A stretch of DNA of 64,000 bases from QAMX01 sp003149835 (lineage in GTDB: Bacteria > Bacillota > Clostridia > Oscillospirales > QAMX01), in the NCBI GenBank assembly GCA_959600635.1, contig CAUGMN010000003.1, positions 1-64,000 on the forward strand, written 5' to 3'. The notes under the pieces are model-generated. The model did no database searches and was not told the origin of the DNA. It was given only the letters and a program-made list of their open reading frames with translations. Position 1 is the first letter of the stretch. The number at the start of each line of letters is the position of its first letter. The position numbers and the translations under genes are program-made. This document shows, in pieces, positions 34,489 through 42,208 of the stretch.

Positions 34489-37400
34489 ATGGCTGTTTAC
34501 AGATGCTATGTCACCAAGAAAACCGGCTTTGACTCGGAGAGAACCGCGCTTTTCCGCGATCTGTCGGAGCTTTTGGCGCTCAAATCGCTCCAAAGCGTCG
34601 ATATTGTTAACCGCTACGACGTCGAAGGCGTCACGCCGGAAAGCTTTGAAAGCGCCTGCCAAAGCGTTTTCGCCGAGCCGCAGTGCGACGACTGTTTCCC
34701 CGAAACGCTGCCCGCAGAGCTGCTGCGGCAGCCCTGCCGCGTGCTCGCGGTGGAATCGCTGCCCGGCCAGTACGACCAGCGCGCGGACTCCTGCGCCGCG
34801 TGCATCCAGCTTTTGTCCGGCGGCGAGCGCCCGCGCGCGGCCTACGCGCGCATCTACATCCTGCGCGGCGAGCTGAGCGACGCGGATTTTGACCAGTGCA
34901 AAAACTGGCTGATTAACCCCGTGGAATGCCGCGAGGCGTCGATGGAAAAGCCCGAAACGCTTGCGGCGGCCTACGGCGCGCCCGCGCCGGTCGAAACGCT
35001 CGCAGGCTTTACGCAGCTTCACGAGACAGAGCTTGCCGCCTGCGTCGCCGAATACGGCCTCGCCATGGACGCGGCCGACCTCGCCTTTTTACAGGCCTAT
35101 TTCCGCGACGCCGAGCGCCGCGACCCGACGATCACCGAGCTGCGCGTTCTCGACACCTATTGGTCCGACCACTGCCGCCACACGACGTTTTTGACCCGCC
35201 TCTCCGTCGACGGCATCGAGGACGAGGTCGTCGCCGAGGCGTTCGACCAGTATCTGGCGCTGCGGCGCGAGGTCTTCGGCGACAAGGCCGAGCACCGGCC
35301 CGTCACCCTGATGGATATCGCCACCATCGGCGCAAAGGCGCTGAAAAAGCGCGGCGTTCTCAAAAACCTCGACGAATCCGACGAGATCAACGCCTGCACC
35401 GTCAAGGTCAAGGCCGTCGTCGACGGCGAGGAGCAGGACTGGCTTCTTCTTTTCAAAAACGAGACCCATAACCATCCAACGGAAATCGAGCCGTTCGGCG
35501 GCGCGGCGACCTGCCTCGGCGGCGCGATCCGCGACCCGCTCTCCGGCCGCGCCTATGTCTATCAGGCCATGCGCGTCACCGGCAGCGGCGACCCGCGCAC
35601 GCCGCTGGCCGAGACGCTGCCCGGCAAGCTCCCGCAGCGGCGGCTGACGAAAACCGCCGCGCGCGGCTATTCCTCCTACGGTAACCAGATCGGCCTCGCC
35701 ACCGGCTTTGTCGACGAGATCTATCACCCCGGCTACGTCGCCAAGCGGCTGGAAATCGGCGCCGTCGTCGGCGCGGCTCCGGCCGAAAACGTGCGGCGCG
35801 AGGAGCCCGCGGCAGGCGACGTCGTCGTCGTGCTCGGCGGGCGCACGGGGCGCGACGGCTGCGGCGGCGCGACCGGCTCCTCCAAGAGCCACAGTGCGGC
35901 CTCTCTCTCCGTCTGCGGCGCCGAGGTTCAGAAGGGCAACCCCCCTGAGGAGCGCAAGCTTCAGCGGCTTTTCCGCAGCCCCGACGTTTCCAAACGCATC
36001 AAGCGCTGCAACGATTTCGGCGCCGGCGGCGTCTCCGTCGCCATCGGCGAGCTGGCCGACGGCCTGAAAATCAACCTCAACGCCCTGCCGAAAAAATACG
36101 AGGGCCTGTCCGGCACGGAGCTTGCGATCTCCGAATCGCAGGAGCGCATGGCCGTCGTCGTCGCACCAGAGGACGTCGAGGCGATTCTGCGCGCCGCCGC
36201 GGCCGAAAACGTCGAGGCGAGCCTTGTCGCCGTCGTCACCGCCGAGCCGCGGCTGGTGATGGAGCTGAACGGCGAAAAGATCGTCAACCTGTCGCGCGAA
36301 TTTGTCAACTCCAACGGCGCGCCCAAAAACGCGGCCTTCGCCGTCCCCGATCTTCCGGAACCGGCCGCCGAGTTCCCGCATGTCTGCGGCGGGCCGGCGC
36401 GGCGGCTGGAAGCGCTGCTCGCCGACCTCAATATCTGCTCCAAGCGCGGCCTCGTCGAGATGTTCGACTCGTCGATCGGCGCTTCGTCGGTGCTCGCGCC
36501 GTTCGGCGGCAAAAACCAGCTCACGCCGGCGCAGGTCATGGCCGCTCTGCTGCCCGTTCAGAACGGGGAGACGACGACGTGCTCGGTCATGAGCTACGGC
36601 TTCAACCCCAATATTTCCGAGCAAAACCCGTTTGCCGGCGCCGTTCTGGCCGTGACCGAATCGCTGGCCAAGCTCGCCGCCGCAGGCTGCGACATCGGCA
36701 GCGCCTATATGACCTTTCAGGAATACTTCGAGCGCCTCCGCGACGAGCCGGCCCGCTGGGGAAAGCCGGTCTCCGCGCTGCTCGGCGCGCTGAGCGCCCA
36801 GCTCGGCTACGGCGTCGCCTCCATCGGCGGCAAGGACTCGATGTCCGGCTCGTTTGAAGACCTCGACGTGCCGCCGACGCTCGTCTCCTTTGCCGTCGCC
36901 ACCGCCGACGCCTCCGCGCTCGTAACCCCCGAATTCAAGGCCGCAGGCAGCACGGTCTGCCTCTTCGCCGCGCCGGTCGACGCAAACGGCCTGCCGGTTT
37001 ACGCATCTGTGCGCAGTATGTGGGCGCGCTTCCATGAATACGTCAGAGCCGGCCGGATCAAGGCCGCGTTCGCGCTCACCGCGGGCGGCCTCGGCGAGGC
37101 CGTCGCCAAGATGGGCTTCGGCAACGACATCGGCTTTGCGCTCGACGAATCGATCGATATTTTCGAGATCTGCCGTTTAAATTACGGCGCGATCCTCGCC
37201 GAAACGGACGGGGCGCTCGAAGGCGCGGTCGTTGTCGGCAAAACGACGGCGGAGCCGGTCATTTCCATGCCGCGCTGCCCCGACGTTTCGCTCGAAACGC
37301 TCAAAACGCGCTGGGAGTCTACCCTTTCCGGCGTCTTCCCCGTCTCCGAGCCGGTCGGGGGCACGGCCGAGCCGGTCGGCTATGCCGAGCGCAACACGGC

Positions 37401-38220
37401 GCGGCCGCTCGTCAAATGCGCGCGGCCGACCGCGGTCATCCCCGTCTTCCCGGGCACCAACTGTGAATTTGACACCGCGCGCGCCGTCGAGCGCGCCGGC
37501 GGCATCGCCGAGACGGTCCTCGTCCGCAACCTGAACCCCGCGCTGCTCCACGAATCGGCCGAGGCGCTTCTCAGCGCCGTCAAGCGCGCCCAGATGCTGA
37601 TCTTCCCCGGCGGCTTCTCCGGCGGCGACGAGCCGGAGGGCAGCGGCAAGTTCATCGCCTCGTTTTTCAGAAATCCCGCCCTGCGCGAGGCGACAAACGA
37701 CCTGATATTAAACCGCGGCGGGCTGATTTTAGGCATCTGCAACGGCTTCCAGGCGCTGATCAAGCTCGGCCTCGTGCCGTTCGGCGAGATCCGCGATTTG
37801 GACGGCACCTGCCCGACGCTGACCTACAACGCCATCGGCGCGCACCGCTCGCGCTATGTGCGCACGCGCGTGGCCTCGGTCAAGTCGCCGTGGCTGGCCA
37901 AGTGCTCGCTCGGCGAGGAACACGTCATCCCCATTTCGCACGGCGAGGGCCGCTTCGCCGCCGATGATGAGACGCTGGAGCGCCTCATCGCAAACGGCCA
38001 GGTCGCCTTCCAGTACGTTGACGCGGCCGGAAATCCGTCGATGGAGACCGGCGCGAACCCGCCGGGCAGCCTCTTTGCCATCGAGGGCATCACCAGCCCC
38101 GACGGCCGCGTGCTCGGCAAGATGGGACACACCGAGCGCCGTGGCGCGCTCGTCGGCCGCAACATCCCGGGCAACAAGTTCCAGCCCCTCTTTGAGGCGG
38201 GCGTGGAGTATTTCAGGTAA
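34489..38220 (+). CDS. purL: Phosphoribosylformylglycinamidine synthase, single-chain
   Basis: Converts FGAR, ATP and glutamine to FGAM, the fourth step of purine synthesis. The 1243 residues combine the PurS-like start, the linker, the two ATP-grasp-like synthase halves (TYWSDHCRHTTF, KNETHNHPTEIEPFGGAATC, FGAGGVSVA, GGKDSMSGSF) and a C-terminal class I glutaminase with Cys1084 in GICNGFQ and the HGEGRF segment. This is the clostridial large PurL type, not the split PurSQL of Bacillus. The start MAVYRCYV is chosen because family members begin there; its ribosome site is weak. No other pur gene is in the window. Confidence 0.95.
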   Translation: MAVYRCYVTKKTGFDSERTALFRDLSELLALKSLQSVDIVNRYDVEGVTPESFESACQSVFAEPQCDDCFPETLPAELLRQPCRVLAVESLPGQYDQRADSCAACIQLLSGGERPRAAYARIYILRGELSDADFDQCKNWLINPVECREASMEKPETLAAAYGAPAPVETLAGFTQLHETELAACVAEYGLAMDAADLAFLQAYFRDAERRDPTITELRVLDTYWSDHCRHTTFLTRLSVDGIEDEVVAEAFDQYLALRREVFGDKAEHRPVTLMDIATIGAKALKKRGVLKNLDESDEINACTVKVKAVVDGEEQDWLLLFKNETHNHPTEIEPFGGAATCLGGAIRDPLSGRAYVYQAMRVTGSGDPRTPLAETLPGKLPQRRLTKTAARGYSSYGNQIGLATGFVDEIYHPGYVAKRLEIGAVVGAAPAENVRREEPAAGDVVVVLGGRTGRDGCGGATGSSKSHSAASLSVCGAEVQKGNPPEERKLQRLFRSPDVSKRIKRCNDFGAGGVSVAIGELADGLKINLNALPKKYEGLSGTELAISESQERMAVVVAPEDVEAILRAAAAENVEASLVAVVTAEPRLVMELNGEKIVNLSREFVNSNGAPKNAAFAVPDLPEPAAEFPHVCGGPARRLEALLADLNICSKRGLVEMFDSSIGASSVLAPFGGKNQLTPAQVMAALLPVQNGETTTCSVMSYGFNPNISEQNPFAGAVLAVTESLAKLAAAGCDIGSAYMTFQEYFERLRDEPARWGKPVSALLGALSAQLGYGVASIGGKDSMSGSFEDLDVPPTLVSFAVATADASALVTPEFKAAGSTVCLFAAPVDANGLPVYASVRSMWARFHEYVRAGRIKAAFALTAGGLGEAVAKMGFGNDIGFALDESIDIFEICRLNYGAILAETDGALEGAVVVGKTTAEPVISMPRCPDVSLETLKTRWESTLSGVFPVSEPVGGTAEPVGYAERNTARPLVKCARPTAVIPVFPGTNCEFDTARAVERAGGIAETVLVRNLNPALLHESAEALLSAVKRAQMLIFPGGFSGGDEPEGSGKFIASFFRNPALREATNDLILNRGGLILGICNGFQALIKLGLVPFGEIRDLDGTCPTLTYNAIGAHRSRYVRTRVASVKSPWLAKCSLGEEHVIPISHGEGRFAADDETLERLIANGQVAFQYVDAAGNPSMETGANPPGSLFAIEGITSPDGRVLGKMGHTERRGALVGRNIPGNKFQPLFEAGVEYFR

Positions 38221-38229
38221 CGCTTTCCG

Positions 38230-38270
38230 AAAAACAGAGCCGCTGATAGAATCAGCGGCTCTGTTTTGTT
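38230..38270 (+). terminator. Terminator of purL
   Basis: AAAACAGAGCCGCTGA and TCAGCGGCTCTGTTTT with a five-base loop, followed by GTTTG. Confidence 0.9.
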
Positions 38271-38317
38271 TGCGGCGGCAAAACGGGCCGGCAAAGGCGC
38301 GGAAGCGTTTGACAACA

Positions 38318-38367
38318 AAAAAACAAACCGCTGCGCTCTCCGTATCGATGCGGAGAGCGCAGCGGTT
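38318..38367 (-). terminator. Terminator of XRE copy A
   Basis: AACCGCTGCGCTCTCCG pairs with CGGAGAGCGCAGCGGTT. On the minus strand the stem is followed by TGTTTTTTTG. Confidence 0.88.
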
Positions 38368-38491
38368 CAGCGCCAGCTGGTTCGCTTTAAGGGTGATTTC
38401 GGACGCGCCTGCGCGAGCTCGCTTCCATTCATCTCATCCGCCAGAGCGAAAACGCTCCGCAGACCGTTCTTTCAGAAAACCGTTGCCCCGC

Positions 38492-38851
38492 TCATGCTTT
38501 CCCGGCTAAGCCTCGCAGCATATCGAGTACGACTGCTCTCTGTTCCGGCGACAGCTCTGCAATCAGGGCGTAAATCTCCGCGGCCTCGCCGTCTCCGGAC
38601 GGTTCCCCTTTTCCGGCCTCCGGCGGTCTTTGCGCTTGGTCTGTCTGGCCGGTCAGGTATTCAACCGTCGTGTTGAGCTTGTCGGCAATGATAGAGAGTT
38701 CGTTGGCGTCGATGTGATCTTTGCCCAGCCTGACATCCGCTAAAAAAGTAGCTCGTTTGCCAATCAGAGAACATAAATATGTCATCGTCAACCCTTGCGT
38801 CTTAGCCAATGTCTTTATTCTATTCACGTCTATATTGTGCACTGTGCCCAA
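38492..38851 (-). CDS. XRE-type repressor, cassette A
   Basis: About 119 residues from a TTG start, chosen by alignment with cassette C; a GTG three codons earlier is the alternative. The N-terminal XRE helix-turn-helix has recognition helix around RATFLADVRLGKD. A Pro/Gly/Glu linker and a C-terminal amphipathic helix (LIAELSPEQRAVVLDMLRGL) follow, the latter probably for dimerisation. From HID(A)NELSIIADKLNTTVEYL onward (read in parts) it is nearly identical to the copies at 38962 and 39890, while the DNA-reading part differs. The cognate operator is probably the inverted repeat at 38889-38928. Its DUF6809 partner gene is missing. Confidence 0.88.
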   Translation of the reverse strand: MGTVHNIDVNRIKTLAKTQGLTMTYLCSLIGKRATFLADVRLGKDHIDANELSIIADKLNTTVEYLTGQTDQAQRPPEAGKGEPSGDGEAAEIYALIAELSPEQRAVVLDMLRGLAGKA

Positions 38852-38888
38852 AATAATCACGTCCGATTTGTATATAATACCAAATCCG

Positions 38889-38928
38889 ATAAAATTATCG
38901 AATTGCTATTGACATTCGATAATTTTAT
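38889..38928. promoter_or_regulatory. Operator A: perfect 15-bp inverted repeat
   Basis: ATAAAATTATCGAAT (38889-38903) and ATTCGATAATTTTAT (38914-38928) flank a TTGACA (38909-38914). The right arm begins at the last base of the -35, exactly as in cassettes B and C, but the -10 that should follow has been deleted. Confidence 0.75.
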
Positions 38929-38961
38929 TAGAAAACGGCCATAGCCGAAGCCGCACCCCGC

Positions 38962-39321
38962 TCATGCTTTTCCGGCTAAGCCCCGCAGCATGTCGAGCAC
39001 GACCGCTCTCTGCTCCGGCGACAGCTCTGCAATCAGGGCGCAGATCTCCGCGGCCTCGCCGTCTTCGGCCGGTTCCCCTTTTCCGGCCTCCGGCGGTCTT
39101 TGCGCTTGATCTGTCTGGTCGGTCAGGTATTCAACCGTCGTGTTAAGCTTGTCGGCAATGATAGAGAGCTCGTTGGCGTCGATGTGATCTTTGCCAAATC
39201 GCACTTCGTTTAAAAAGCCACTTCTTTTCCCAATACAATCACACAAAAATTTCAATGTAATTCCTTGACTTTTCGCCAACATCCTTATCTTGTCAATATT
39301 GACATTAGTAATATTGCACAA
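38962..39321 (-). CDS. XRE-type repressor, cassette B
   Basis: About 119 residues from a TTG start with AAGGAG eight bases upstream; a GTG at 39330 is too close to that site. Same plan as copy A: XRE domain with recognition segment RSGFLNEVRFGKD, then a nearly invariant C-terminal half. It differs from A and C mainly in the first 45 residues. Its operator is probably the inverted repeat at 39354-39402. Its own promoter is probably at 39630-39658. The partner DUF6809 gene downstream of operator B is a truncated remnant (39685-39861). Confidence 0.88.
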   Translation of the reverse strand: MCNITNVNIDKIRMLAKSQGITLKFLCDCIGKRSGFLNEVRFGKDHIDANELSIIADKLNTTVEYLTDQTDQAQRPPEAGKGEPAEDGEAAEICALIAELSPEQRAVVLDMLRGLAGKA

Positions 39322-39353
39322 TTCAACCACTCCTTATTTGTGCAAAACGTATA

Positions 39354-39402
39354 ACCACTTAATTCTGTGGAAATTTCATTGACTTCCATAAAATTCAGTG
39401 GT
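39354..39402. promoter_or_regulatory. Operator B: 19-bp inverted repeat
   Basis: The left arm (39354-39372) matches the reverse complement of the right arm (39384-39402, giving ACCACTGAATTTTATGGAA) at 16 of 19 positions. The arms bracket the -35 of the + promoter and fill its spacer. Confidence 0.78.
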
Positions 39403-39407
39403 ATATT
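39379..39407 (+). promoter_or_regulatory. Promoter toward DUF6809 remnant, cassette B
   Basis: TTGACT (39379-39384), a 17-bp spacer and TATATT (39402-39407). The spacer is the right operator arm. Confidence 0.85.
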
Positions 39408-39629
39408 ATTGTCGCGTCGAGAGACAAACGCAGCAGTTTCGGCACGGATGCCGCGTGCGGCGCGCCTATGCAGGCGCGGAAAACGCCTTCCAAATAAAAC
39501 GGTTCGTTGAAAGCGGCTCGCTTCGCTCAGCCGCGCCCGTTTCGGCCGCATTTCAAAATTAAGCGGTCCGCAGCGGCAGTTCCGTCCGGCCGCGCCGGAA
39601 AAATGCGCAAAACTGCCCATATTATAGTC

Positions 39630-39658
39630 AGTATACCTGATCGCCTAATCCCTGTCAA
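39630..39658 (-). promoter_or_regulatory. Promoter of XRE copy B
   Basis: On the minus strand TTGACA (39653-39658), a 17-bp spacer and TATACT (39630-39635). It faces the + promoter 220 bp away and would read through operator B into the repressor gene. Confidence 0.8.
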
Positions 39659-39684
39659 GCGTCAAGCGCTTTCCCCCTCCTTTT

Positions 39685-39861
39685 GAAGAGGAGCGTTTTA
39701 AGGACAAGCTCCCCGAAGAGCTGCGCAAAGAGCTGGCCGAGCTCGAAGACTGCTGCGGCGCCGTACACAGCGCGGATCTCGCGCCGGCCTTTTCCGACGG
39801 CTTCCGGTTCGGCGCGAGACTCGCCACCGAGATTTTTGGCGGCGAGAGCCTCATGGATTAG
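39685..39861 (+). pseudogene. Truncated DUF6809 remnant, cassette B
   Basis: The last 58 codons of a DUF6809 gene, from EERFKDKLPEEL to the stop, are almost identical to the intact copy at 40542-40820. The ribosome site, start codon and first 34 codons are deleted. The sequence jumps from the CCTCCTTTTG leader segment straight to GAAGAGGAGCG. There is no in-frame start, so it is not expected to be translated. Confidence 0.85.
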
Positions 39862-39889
39862 AAAACGTCCCCCGCCATTTGCACCCCGC

Positions 39890-40258
39890 TCATGCTTTCC
39901 CGGCTAAGCCCCGCAGCATATCGAGCACGACCGCTCTCTGTTCCGGCGACAGCTCTGCAATCAGGGCGTAAATCTCCGCGGTCTCGCCGTCTCCGGCCGG
40001 TTCCCCTTTTCCGGCCTCCGGCGGTCTTTGCGCTTGGTCTGTCTGGCCGGTCAGGTATTCAACCGTCGTGTTAAGCTTGTCGGCAATGATAGAGAGTTCA
40101 TTGGTGTCGATGTGATCATAGCCAAGCCTGACCTGTGATAAAAAGGCACTCCGCTTTCCAATACAATCGCATAAATATTTCATCGTTATTCCACGCAATT
40201 TGGCAACTTCTTTTATTCTATCTACGTTTACATTTTTTACATTGTAAAACTTGCCCAA
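39890..40258 (-). CDS. XRE-type repressor, cassette C
   Basis: 122 residues from a TTG start with AAGGAGGTG six bases upstream, which fixes it. The XRE domain has recognition segment RSAFLSQVRLGYD. The C-terminal half matches copies A and B almost residue for residue. It pairs with the intact DUF6809 gene at 40542-40820 and with operator C at 40293-40339. It probably represses the + promoter that drives DUF6809, and perhaps its own promoter at 40464-40492. The physiological signal is unknown. Confidence 0.9.
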   Translation of the reverse strand: MGKFYNVKNVNVDRIKEVAKLRGITMKYLCDCIGKRSAFLSQVRLGYDHIDTNELSIIADKLNTTVEYLTGQTDQAQRPPEAGKGEPAGDGETAEIYALIAELSPEQRAVVLDMLRGLAGKA

Positions 40259-40292
40259 AAATGACACCTCCTTTTTGTGCAAAATAGAGATT

Positions 40293-40339
40293 CGGTAAAA
40301 TTCTTCCGAAAGCCCATTGACTTCGAAAGAATTTTACCG
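40293..40339. promoter_or_regulatory. Operator C: 18-bp inverted repeat
   Basis: CGGTAAAATTCTTCCGAA (40293-40310) and TTCGAAAGAATTTTACCG (40322-40339) are inverted copies with one mismatch. The geometry relative to the -35 is identical to operators A and B. Confidence 0.82.
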
Positions 40340-40345
40340 TATACT
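40317..40345 (+). promoter_or_regulatory. Promoter of DUF6809 gene, cassette C
   Basis: TTGACT (40317-40322), a 17-bp spacer and TATACT (40340-40345). It gives a leader of about 190 nt. Confidence 0.87.
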
Positions 40346-40463
40346 ATTGTCGTGCCGAGAGACAAACGCCGTGGTTTCGGCAGCGTTTCAAAATCAAGCG
40401 GTCCGCGGCGGCAGTTCCGTCCGGCCGCGCCGAAAAATGCGCAAAACTGCCCATATTATATTT

Positions 40464-40492
40464 AGTATACCTGATTGTCTAACCTCTGTCAA
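40464..40492 (-). promoter_or_regulatory. Promoter of XRE copy C
   Basis: On the minus strand TTGACA (40487-40492), a 17-bp spacer and TATACT (40464-40469). It is face to face with the DUF6809 promoter. Confidence 0.82.
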
Positions 40493-40541
40493 GCATTCGG
40501 CGCTTTTCCCCTCATTTTGATTAAAAAAGGATGGGTCTGTT

Positions 40542-40820
40542 ATGACAACACTCGAAGAGCTCTACTACGGAAATATCGTCCCCCACGATATGCGGCACCG
40601 CCCGACGCCCCAGCAGAGACGCCGGGAAAAGGAGCTGTTCGCGGCGGAGGAGCGTTTTAAGGACAAGCTCCCCGAAGAGCTGCACAAAGAGCTGGCCGAG
40701 CTCGAAGACTGCTGCGGCGCCGTACACAGCGCGGATCTCGCGCTGGCCTTTTCCGACGGCTTCCGGCTCGGCGCGAGACTCGCCGCCGAGATTTTTGGCG
40801 GCGAGAGCCTCGCGGATTAG
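40542..40820 (+). CDS. DUF6809 family protein, cassette C
   Basis: 92 residues, no membrane or signal segment. It opens MTTLEELYYGNI and ends FRLGARLAAEIFGGESL, which fits the small helical clostridial family often found next to XRE regulators. Charged central helices (RRREKELFAAEERFKDKLPE) could form a helical hairpin. It is the only intact copy of three; it lies downstream of operator C and ends at a strong terminator. Function is unknown. Confidence 0.82.
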   Translation: MTTLEELYYGNIVPHDMRHRPTPQQRRREKELFAAEERFKDKLPEELHKELAELEDCCGAVHSADLALAFSDGFRLGARLAAEIFGGESLAD

Positions 40821-40833
40821 ATTACAGCCACAG

Positions 40834-40878
40834 CCGAAGCCGCGCCCCGTCAAAAGCGCGGGGCGCGGCTTCGGTTTT
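40834..40878. terminator. Bidirectional terminator
   Basis: CCGAAGCCGCGCCCCG pairs with CGGGGCGCGGCTTCGG, followed by TTTTAT. It separates DUF6809 from the convergent phosphoesterase gene. Confidence 0.9.
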
Positions 40879-41776
40879 ATTTCCGGTTCAGCTTGGGCTT
40901 GCGCGTCCGTTTTTGTTCGTAGATCTCGCCGGTTTCGAGATAGATTGCGCTTTCAAAGTCCGCGCCGCCGCCGATATCGATGATGCGCGCGCCCTTGGCG
41001 TAGCCCTCCAAGCCGTAGCACTGGTAGCCCGACCCTCTGCCGTAGCAGAGCCGGATGCCGTGCAGCGTGCCCTCGTAGTCGTTGATGTGATCGTGTCCGA
41101 CAAAGACGCCGCGCATCGCCCCGCCCCGCACCATGGCGGCGAAGAGCCCGTCGTTGCAGTCGGTGGCGCAGACGCGCTCCTGATTAAAGCCCTTGCACGG
41201 CTCATAGTCCCAAACTTCGATGTATTCAGGCACCGGCACGTGGAAAAACGCCAGCTCTCTGTGCCCCTCGCCCAGCGCCGCCGACGTTTCGGCATACCAG
41301 AGAATCTGATTGAGCGCGAAGTGTCCGCGGTGCGAATCGATCATATAGAGCGCCCAGTCGGGCTTTTCGGCCGTGCCTCCGACGGTGACAAGATAGTTTC
41401 CCCAGCCGTCCGCCGATTCCGGCCCCATCTCAAACAGGCTGTTTTTGCGCCCGAGCAGCATTTCCGCAAACAGGCGCCGCCCGCCCTCGGCGCGGTCGCC
41501 GAGGCGCTCTCCGTCGTGATTGCCGAGCACCGGCGCCCACGGAATCCCGAAGGCGTCCAGTTCGTCGACCAGCCGGTCGACGGCCTCGCGGTCGCCCGTT
41601 CCCCATGCGATATCGCCGGTGATCACGATCAGATCCGGCGACGTGTCGCGCAGCGTCTGGCGAATGAGCGCGAAGGTCTGCTCATACTCTTCAAAGCGTT
41701 CGGTCGAGTCGAGGTGAATATCGGTCAGCTGGCAGATACGGAACCGGCCTCCGGCCGGAATTGAAAAATGTGTCAT
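40877..41776 (-). CDS. Metallophosphoesterase family protein
   Basis: 299 residues. Calcineurin-like dimetal motifs in order: QLTDIHLDS, VITGDIAWGTGD, VLGNHDGERLG, FFHVPVPEY and VGHDHINDYEG. There is no signal peptide. It resembles cytoplasmic purple-acid-phosphatase-like or Icc-type phosphodiesterases; substrate is unknown. The start MTHFSIPAGG is fixed by CGGGAGGAA. An extended -10 (TGGTATAAT on minus) lies at 41911-41919, about 135 bp upstream. Confidence 0.9.
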   Translation of the reverse strand: MTHFSIPAGGRFRICQLTDIHLDSTERFEEYEQTFALIRQTLRDTSPDLIVITGDIAWGTGDREAVDRLVDELDAFGIPWAPVLGNHDGERLGDRAEGGRRLFAEMLLGRKNSLFEMGPESADGWGNYLVTVGGTAEKPDWALYMIDSHRGHFALNQILWYAETSAALGEGHRELAFFHVPVPEYIEVWDYEPCKGFNQERVCATDCNDGLFAAMVRGGAMRGVFVGHDHINDYEGTLHGIRLCYGRGSGYQCYGLEGYAKGARIIDIGGGADFESAIYLETGEIYEQKRTRKPKLNRK

Positions 41777-41910
41777 AGCGTTTCCTCCCGATGGATGAAG
41801 ATGGATGAAATGGATAAAAAAATCCGCGCGGATTCTATACCGTCTGCTGCGCCTTCGCCCTGCGGCAAACGCAGAACAGACGGCGAACCCGGCCTTGCGG
41901 TTCCGCAAAT

Positions 41911-41919
41911 ATTATACCA
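41911..41919 (-). promoter_or_regulatory. Extended -10 promoter of phosphoesterase gene
   Basis: On the minus strand TGGTATAAT. The 41777-42208 gap holds this and the + promoter at 42093-42121, with no gene between. Confidence 0.68.
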
Positions 41920-42092
41920 TAAACCGGCGGCGCTGTCCCGCCGGTTTTTGATTTTTTTCGATCGGTTCCGCGTTTTTTTCGTCCGGCCGAACCGCTGCGC
42001 GCCGGTCGCAAAGCGCGAAAGGCGCGCAGCGCCGTTTTTGGGAGGCCCGCTCCGCAATCCCGCCGTTTCTTTTATAAATTCCGGCGTTTGAT

Positions 42093-42121
42093 TTGCCAAA
42101 CGCCAACATTTGTGCTATAAT
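42093..42121 (+). promoter_or_regulatory. Promoter of the ThyX-like gene
   Basis: TTGCCA (42093-42098), a 17-bp spacer and TATAAT (42116-42121) with TG one base before it. Confidence 0.82.
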
Positions 42122-42208
42122 ATAGAAAATCAGCCGCCCGCCTCTGCCGGACGGCGTTTGTTCGGCTGAAAAAACAGCTCCTTCCAATTTGAAAACAGGA
42201 GAATCATT

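Noticed and set aside
40350..40530. Short coding frames in the DUF6809 leader
   Set aside because: They lie between two face-to-face promoters, lack ribosome sites, and the leader is conserved between cassettes as DNA, not as protein.
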